Shown: positions 59,584 to 64,000 of the stretch, piece by piece
Numbering within the stretch: the stretch's first letter is position 1
How the letters are laid out: every line of letters begins with the position of its first letter
From: Pseudomonas helmanticensis
Lineage (GTDB): Bacteria > Pseudomonadota > Gammaproteobacteria > Pseudomonadales > Pseudomonadaceae
DNA length: 64,000 bases
Assembly (NCBI RefSeq): GCF_900182985.1
Contig: NZ_FXUY01000001.1
Location: 2,356,001 to 2,420,000 of the forward strand
Direction: 5' to 3'
The notes under the pieces: model-generated
What the model saw: the letters and a program-made list of their open reading frames with translations, nothing else
Database searches by the model: none
What the model was told of the DNA's origin: nothing
Position numbers and translations under genes: made by a program

Positions 59584-59602
59584 CTATTCCTCCCGTTGAA
59601 AT

Positions 59603-59627
59603 GTTATCCACACAAATTGTGGATAAC
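59603..59627. promoter_or_regulatory. Inverted pair of consensus DnaA boxes
   Basis: TTATCCACA at 59604-59612 and TGTGGATAA at 59618-59626 form a perfect 10-base palindrome GTTATCCACA-N5-TGTGGATAAC, 20-44 bases upstream of the DUF1232 start. Confidence 0.6.
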
Positions 59628-59699
59628 CTTGTGAACAGAGCTGCATTTCAGCGCTGAGAGCCCCGTTTTATAAGGGCTGCGCTCAGATCGGGCGTTTTT

Positions 59700-59715
59700 T
59701 ACTCACATAAAAAAC
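59700..59715. repeat. Direct repeat copy 2 (16 bases)
   Basis: TACTCACATAAAAAAC, identical to 57796-57811. Confidence 0.6.
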
Positions 59716-59826
59716 CCCAATATTTCATTGACTTGGCGGCTCAGGGCGTCTAGCGCTGCAGCCTCAAAGCTATGACTCCCCTGACCGGCATCGGTTCGCT
59801 CTGTTTACCCTTGCCAACGAGCAGAT

Positions 59827-59862
59827 GCAACAACGCCCCGCATAAGCGAGGCGTTGTTGTTG
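59827..59862 (-). terminator. Hairpin after the FKBP gene
   Basis: Long stem CAACAACGCC-CCGC / GCGAGGCGTTGTTG; no T run follows on the minus strand, so it may be a transcript-stabilising stem rather than a classic terminator. Confidence 0.55.
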
Positions 59863-59875
59863 AAACCGAGGCCGA

Positions 59876-60595
59876 TTACTTGGCGGCAGCGGCGTCTTCT
59901 TTGGCTGGATCCTTGATGGCCAGCAGTTCCAGGTCAAAGACCAGAACCGAGTTGGCCGGGATTGCCGGGCTTGGCGACTGTGCGCCGTAAGCCAGATCGC
60001 TAGGGATGTACAGTTTGTACTTCTCGCCAACGTGCATCAGTTGCAGACCTTCAACCCAACCCGGAATCACGCCGCTCACCGGCAGATCAATCGGGCTGCC
60101 GCGCTCGACGGAGCTGTCGAATACGGTGCCGTTGGTCAGCTTGCCGGTGTAGTGAACAGTCACTACGTCGGTAGGTTTAGGCTGTGGGCCGTCGGCTTTC
60201 TTGACCACTTCATACTGCAGGCCGGAAGCCGTGGTAGTCACACCGGCTTTCTTGCCGTTTTCTTCGAGGAATTTCTTGCCGGCAGATGCCGACTCTTCGC
60301 TCATCTTGGCCATGCGCTCTTCAGCACGTTTTTGCAGCGCAGCGAAGGCTTCGACCAGTTCTTCGTCTTTCAGCTTCTGTTCTTTCTTGCCGACGGCATC
60401 TTCGATGCCCTGAGCTACCGCTTTGGAGTCCAGATCATCCATGCCTTCCTGAGCAAGGCTCTTGCCCATGTTCAGGCCGATACCGTAGGAAGCTTTTTGC
60501 GCCGGGGTTTTCAGCTCTACGCTGGTCTGCGAATCACAACCCGCGAGGACCAGGCTAACCAGGGCAACCGCCGCCGCCAACCGATGCTGTTTCAT
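59876..60595 (-). CDS. FKBP-type peptidyl-prolyl isomerase, lipoprotein
   Basis: A 239-residue periplasmic folding catalyst of the FkpA/FklB/Mip type. A lipoprotein signal peptide (LAAAVALVSLVLAGCDS, lipobox LAGC) is followed by a helical dimerisation domain (about 30-125; KASYGIGLNMGKSLAQEGMD) and a C-terminal FKBP domain (VVTVHYTGKLTNGTVFDSSV, GVIPGWVEGLQLM, IPSDLAYGAQ). ATG 60595 with AAGGA upstream is chosen. It assists outer-membrane or periplasmic protein folding. A second, virulence-like Mip role is possible in some relatives. Confidence 0.93.
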   Translation of the reverse strand: MKQHRLAAAVALVSLVLAGCDSQTSVELKTPAQKASYGIGLNMGKSLAQEGMDDLDSKAVAQGIEDAVGKKEQKLKDEELVEAFAALQKRAEERMAKMSEESASAGKKFLEENGKKAGVTTTASGLQYEVVKKADGPQPKPTDVVTVHYTGKLTNGTVFDSSVERGSPIDLPVSGVIPGWVEGLQLMHVGEKYKLYIPSDLAYGAQSPSPAIPANSVLVFDLELLAIKDPAKEDAAAAK

Positions 60596-60856
60596 GCTAT
60601 TTCCTTGTTCATGCGCCGAAAGGGCAATCGAGTAAAGCCGCGAGCTTATCAGGCCGCCACGACCAATGGCTACCGGCATGAGAGCAGGAATCTTCCGATA
60701 AGTTCAGGGATTAAAACGCATTTGGCTAAAGCCATGATGAAGCTTCTGTCATCTGCACCAGAGAACAACAGACTCCGGTTCCCACAGCATCTGGCGTAAT
60801 GGCCACTTGCCGCATCGGGTCTGGCTCAGGCATAACAGCGCAACAAATCGACAAGG

Positions 60857-62674
60857 ATGTTTATCTTGCGCCTCTTATTCCGTGTTCTGACCCTGATCGT
60901 GGTGCTGCTGGGACTTATCCTGGCGGTGGTTCTCTATTACGTCGCCAACCCGAAATTGCCCTTCTACACCCCCGTGCAACAGGTGCATTACCTGAATCAA
61001 TGGAGCGAGGAACAGCGGCAAACCTATTACTTCACGCCCCAAGGCACTCAGGTCAAAGGCCTGCGTTACGAATGGTTCCAGGCATTGGAGCTACCCTTCT
61101 CGGAGCAGCGTTTCGCCGCCCCCGAGTACCTTGCGCGGTTTGGTTTTCTGATCGATCCGCAGCAGCGGGCCACGCCGAATAACCCGGCCAATCTGCCGCC
61201 AGGTTTTGCCCGGCATCAGAATCCCGGCAGTTCCGAGCAATATCTGGACATAACTTGCGCCGCTTGCCACACCGGCGAATTGCATTTCAAAGGCCAGGCT
61301 GTGCGCATTGATGGCGGCACGGCGCAGCATGTGTTGCCATCCAGCGTTCCTACATTACGCGGTGGCAGTTTCGGACAAGCATTGGTCGCCAGTCTGACCT
61401 CGACGTACTTCAATCCGTGGAAATTCGAACGTTTCGCCCGCAACGTATTGGGCGACGAATACGACGCGCGCCATAAGCAACTGCGCGAGGACTTCAAAGA
61501 CTCGCTGAACACCTTCCTCAAAGTCGCCTGGAACGACACCCATCGCGGCCTCTATCCGACCGAAGAAGGCCCGGGGCGCGCCGATGCATTCGGGCGAATC
61601 GCCAATGCCACCTTCGGCGATGCCATTTCTCCCGCCAACTATCGGGTGGCCGATGCGCCGGTGGATTACCCGCAATTGTGGGACATGTGGACGTTTGACT
61701 GGGTGCAATGGAACGGTTCGGCGCAGCAGCCGATGGCGCGCAATATCGGTGAGGCGCTCGGCGTCGGCGCTACCCTGAATTTCTTCGACGCCAATGGTCA
61801 GCCCCTGCAAGGCGACGAGCGCTACGCCTCCAGCGTTCGTGTGCGCGATTTGCACAAGATCGAGCAAACCCTGCAAAAACTTCAGCCGCCGGCCTGGCCG
61901 GAAGATCTGTTTGGTGCCGTCGACAAGCCACTGGCTGCCAAGGGCCGTGCGCTGTTCAGTGAGAACTGCGCTGGTTGCCACGTCCCGCGCCAGACCCGCG
62001 TAGGCGAGCGCTGGGTGCAGCATTTGCACATGTTGCCAGTCGATGTGATCGGCACCGATGCCAACGCTGCCAACAACATTGCCAGCCATCGTTTCGACCT
62101 GACGCCGCTGCAATGGGATCTGCAAGAACTGGAAAAGATGGATGTCAAACTGCACCCGACGCCCAAGGAACCCATGAATCTGAGCCAGTTGTCGGTCGCC
62201 AAGGGGCTGGCCTATGTCACTGCATTTGTCGAAAACCGCGCCTATCGCGAAGCCGAAGTCACACCGGAAGAAAAACCCGAACTCGATGGCTTCGGCCTGC
62301 CGATCGGCGTGCGTGAAAAAGTCGCCTACAAGGCACGGCCACTGGCTGGCGTCTGGGCCACCGCGCCGTTTCTGCACAACGGTTCGGTGCCGAGCATTTA
62401 TCAGTTGCTGTCGCCGCAGGATGAACGCGCGAGCACGTTCTTTAAAGGCACCTTCGAATACGATCCACGGCATCTGGGCTATCGCACCGAAGCCTTCACC
62501 AATGGCTTTTTGTTCGACACGCGCATCAGCGGCAACCACAACAGCGGTCATGAGTTTCGCGCTGGCGCACGGGGCAATGGCGTCATCGGGCGACTGTTGC
62601 AACCCGAAGAACGCTGGGCGTTGCTGGAATACCTGAAAGTCCTCGGCGGCCCACTGGAGGCGCAATTGCCATGA
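60857..62674 (+). CDS. Membrane-anchored di-haem cytochrome (peroxidase/RoxA-like)
   Basis: A 605-residue protein with an N-terminal membrane helix (LLFRVLTLIVVLLGLILAVV) and a large periplasmic part with two c-type haem sites, CAACH (134-138) and CAGCH (371-375), about 235 residues apart. The spacing and the late FLHNGSVPSIYQLLSP motif fit the di-haem peroxidase/RoxA superfamily. The start codon lies in ACAAGGATG with a poor ribosome site. It overlaps the catalase-like gene by four bases (ATGA), so the two products are made together. Substrate unknown. Confidence 0.88.
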   Translation: MFILRLLFRVLTLIVVLLGLILAVVLYYVANPKLPFYTPVQQVHYLNQWSEEQRQTYYFTPQGTQVKGLRYEWFQALELPFSEQRFAAPEYLARFGFLIDPQQRATPNNPANLPPGFARHQNPGSSEQYLDITCAACHTGELHFKGQAVRIDGGTAQHVLPSSVPTLRGGSFGQALVASLTSTYFNPWKFERFARNVLGDEYDARHKQLREDFKDSLNTFLKVAWNDTHRGLYPTEEGPGRADAFGRIANATFGDAISPANYRVADAPVDYPQLWDMWTFDWVQWNGSAQQPMARNIGEALGVGATLNFFDANGQPLQGDERYASSVRVRDLHKIEQTLQKLQPPAWPEDLFGAVDKPLAAKGRALFSENCAGCHVPRQTRVGERWVQHLHMLPVDVIGTDANAANNIASHRFDLTPLQWDLQELEKMDVKLHPTPKEPMNLSQLSVAKGLAYVTAFVENRAYREAEVTPEEKPELDGFGLPIGVREKVAYKARPLAGVWATAPFLHNGSVPSIYQLLSPQDERASTFFKGTFEYDPRHLGYRTEAFTNGFLFDTRISGNHNSGHEFRAGARGNGVIGRLLQPEERWALLEYLKVLGGPLEAQLP

Positions 62675-63840
62675 TCCTGCCCACCTTCAAGAAAGAACTG
62701 CCGATGTTTGCCCGGCTCTGGTTGTGGCTGGGGCGATTGCTCGGCAAAGTCCTGCTGCTCCTGCTCGTTATCGGCCTGCTCGGCTGGGCCATCGCCACCG
62801 CGTGGTTTGCCTGGCAGCATCGTGGGCCGGTGTCGACGCTGGAGCAGATTCCGCCCGGTGAAGCGGCGATGACTCAAGACGTGATCCAGACGGCGGTGCG
62901 CATCGTCGATCAACACCGCGAACCCACGCGATATCTGCGCGATGCGCATGCCAAGGCACATGGCTGTGTGAAGGCTGAAGTGCGCGTGCTGCCGGAACTG
63001 GCGCAATCGCTGCGCCAAGGCGTATTCAGCGAGCCGGGGAAAACCTGGCAGGCGATGATTCGTCTCTCGAATGGCAATGCCTACCCGCAATTCGACAGCA
63101 TTCGTGATGCGCGGGGCATGGCGATCAAATTGCTCGATGTGTCGGGCAAACAGCTGCTGGGCGACCGTCAGGAGCGCCGCGAACAGGATTTCGTGATGTT
63201 CAGCCATCCGAACTTCTTCGTCAGCGATGTCGCCGAGTACCGCCAGAATGTCGCGGCTCAGGCTGACGGCAAAAAGGTCATGGCGTTTTTTCCGGGCTGG
63301 GATCCACGTACCTGGCAGATTCGCCATTTGTTCATTGCGCTGGCGACCCTGTCACCGCCGCCGGACAGCCCGACCGGGACTACCTACTTTTCGGTATCGC
63401 CCTACAAATTTGGCGAGGCCAATGCGAAGTTTCGAGTGATGCCGGATCCCGACAACTGTCGGCTTTACACCCTGCCCAAGCAGAATCATGACCTGCCGAA
63501 CTTCCTGCGCAGTGCGCTGAATCAGCAGTTGTCGACGGATCGGGTGCCGGCGTGTTTCGTCCTGCAGATCCAGCGCCAGGATGCGAACACCTACATGCCG
63601 GTCGAAGACACCAGTATTGAATGGCGCGAGCAGGACTCACCCTTTGAAACCGTGGCGCGGATCACCCTGCCACCACAGGACTTCGATACGCCGGCGTTGA
63701 ATCTGGCGTGCGACAACCTGTCGTTCAATCCGTGGTTCGGAATCGAGGCGCACCGGCCGATTGGCGGGATCAACCGCTTGCGCAAAGCGGTGTATGAGGC
63801 GGTGAGCGACTACCGCCATCGCCAGAATGCCAGCCAGTAA
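62671..63840 (+). CDS. Membrane-anchored catalase-family haem protein
   Basis: A 389-residue protein with an N-terminal membrane helix (GRLLGKVLLLLLVIGLLGWA) and a reduced catalase core: AHAKAHGCVKAEVRVLP holds the distal histidine, and RLSNGNAYPQFDSIRDARGM and FVMFSHPNFFVSDVAEY match family segments. A late RLRKAVYEAVSDYR provides the haem tyrosine candidate. The usual catalase length is about 480, so loops are trimmed, as in SrpA-like proteins. Translationally coupled to the di-haem cytochrome; the pair probably handles peroxide or lipid peroxides at the outer face of the inner membrane. Confidence 0.87.
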   Translation: MILPTFKKELPMFARLWLWLGRLLGKVLLLLLVIGLLGWAIATAWFAWQHRGPVSTLEQIPPGEAAMTQDVIQTAVRIVDQHREPTRYLRDAHAKAHGCVKAEVRVLPELAQSLRQGVFSEPGKTWQAMIRLSNGNAYPQFDSIRDARGMAIKLLDVSGKQLLGDRQERREQDFVMFSHPNFFVSDVAEYRQNVAAQADGKKVMAFFPGWDPRTWQIRHLFIALATLSPPPDSPTGTTYFSVSPYKFGEANAKFRVMPDPDNCRLYTLPKQNHDLPNFLRSALNQQLSTDRVPACFVLQIQRQDANTYMPVEDTSIEWREQDSPFETVARITLPPQDFDTPALNLACDNLSFNPWFGIEAHRPIGGINRLRKAVYEAVSDYRHRQNASQ

Positions 63841-63854
63841 CTGCGCTGCCCCCC

Positions 63855-63952
63855 TGTAGGAGCTGTCGAGTGCAACGAGGCTGCGATTTTCTGATCTTCT
63901 GATCTTCTGAAAGCAAGATCAAAGGATCGCAGCGTGCCGCAGCTCCTACAGG
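63855..63952. repeat. REP-type palindrome, family A (degenerate)
   Basis: The left arm TGTAGGAGCTGTCGAGTGCA has diverged; the right arm CGCAGCGTGCCGCAGCTCCT is intact. It lies after the catalase-like gene. Confidence 0.75.
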
Positions 63953-64000
63953 AGGTTTTGGTGATTTCGTTGAATCGCAGACAGCAAAAAGCCCGCACAA

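Larger units (their letters stand above)
59584..59875. other. Intergenic region between FKBP and DUF1232 genes
   Basis: 292 bases, AT-rich. Holds the DnaA-box pair (59603-59627), an AGCCC/GGGCT hairpin near 59660, the second TACTCACATAAAAAAC copy and a stem after the FKBP gene. No gene supported. Confidence 0.65.

Noticed and set aside
59603..59627. DnaA-box pair as a replication origin
   Set aside because: Only two boxes, no AT-rich unwinding element with 13-mers and no dnaA/dnaN/gyrB genes nearby.
726..63952. Palindromic repeats as a CRISPR array
   Set aside because: Elements are dispersed singly across 63 kb with no regular spacers and no cas genes.

Overview
The window is chromosomal DNA from a fluorescent Pseudomonas (P. 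fluorescens group). This rests on the GC-rich coding sequence, the two families of short palindromic intergenic repeats typical of that group, frequent GTG/TTG starts (including a TTG-started minD), and gene orders that, from memory and unchecked, follow P. aeruginosa blocks (aroC-MFS-mtnBDC, prmB-hydrolase-Smr-folE, lpxL-minCDE-rluA, GntR-ABC cluster-HAD-quinone oxidoreductase-prc-EAL). No rRNA, tRNA, CRISPR array, insertion sequence or prophage was seen.

Layout. 1-6.1 kb: end of an RraB-like gene, spermidine synthase, small conserved proteins, an ankyrin protein, a FATP-type acyl-CoA synthetase and a DUF3509 gene behind a sigma-54-like promoter. 6.1-10.4 kb: minus-strand aroC-MFS-mtnB-mtnD-mtnC, linking chorismate synthesis with methionine salvage (speE, which yields methylthioadenosine, lies nearby). 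10.5-20.6 kb: housekeeping genes (prmB, Smr protein, folE, glutaredoxin), a divergent aminotransferase/MarR pair with twin palindromes, an AzgA-type purine permease and a LysE exporter. 20.8-29.7 kb: a complete urate-to-glyoxylate pathway (puuD, uraH, uraD, puuE, alc, allA), a urate/xanthine-type permease and two tandem Tsx-like outer-membrane channels.

29.8-40.3 kb: patatin, LpxL-type acyltransferase, minCDE, rluA, M18 aminopeptidase, a 58-residue membrane protein, a large MscS channel and a periplasmic M20 hydrolase. 40.8-47.2 kb: a GntR/UTRA regulator and an ABC importer operon with a phosphodiesterase-superfamily enzyme and a HAD phosphatase, probably for an organophosphorus compound. 47.3-52.4 kb: quinone oxidoreductase, Prc protease and an EAL-CBS-GGDEF protein. 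52.4-57.7 kb: an Rhs polymorphic toxin with a low-GC variable tip and an overlapping candidate immunity gene, the clearest accessory insertion. 57.9-60.6 kb: a translationally coupled HTH/unknown/Sel1 trio, a DUF1232 protein and an FKBP lipoprotein. 60.9-63.8 kb: a coupled membrane di-haem cytochrome and membrane catalase-like protein.

The most interesting signals are regulatory: a shared TTGT-N2-ACAA site at three purine promoters, twin GTCAA-N5-TTGAC sites four helical turns apart, a sigma-54-like promoter abutting a GntR-type site in front of the ABC operon, a consensus inverted DnaA-box pair, and the unusual start of the Rhs gene. None was tested by search; all are read directly from the sequence.
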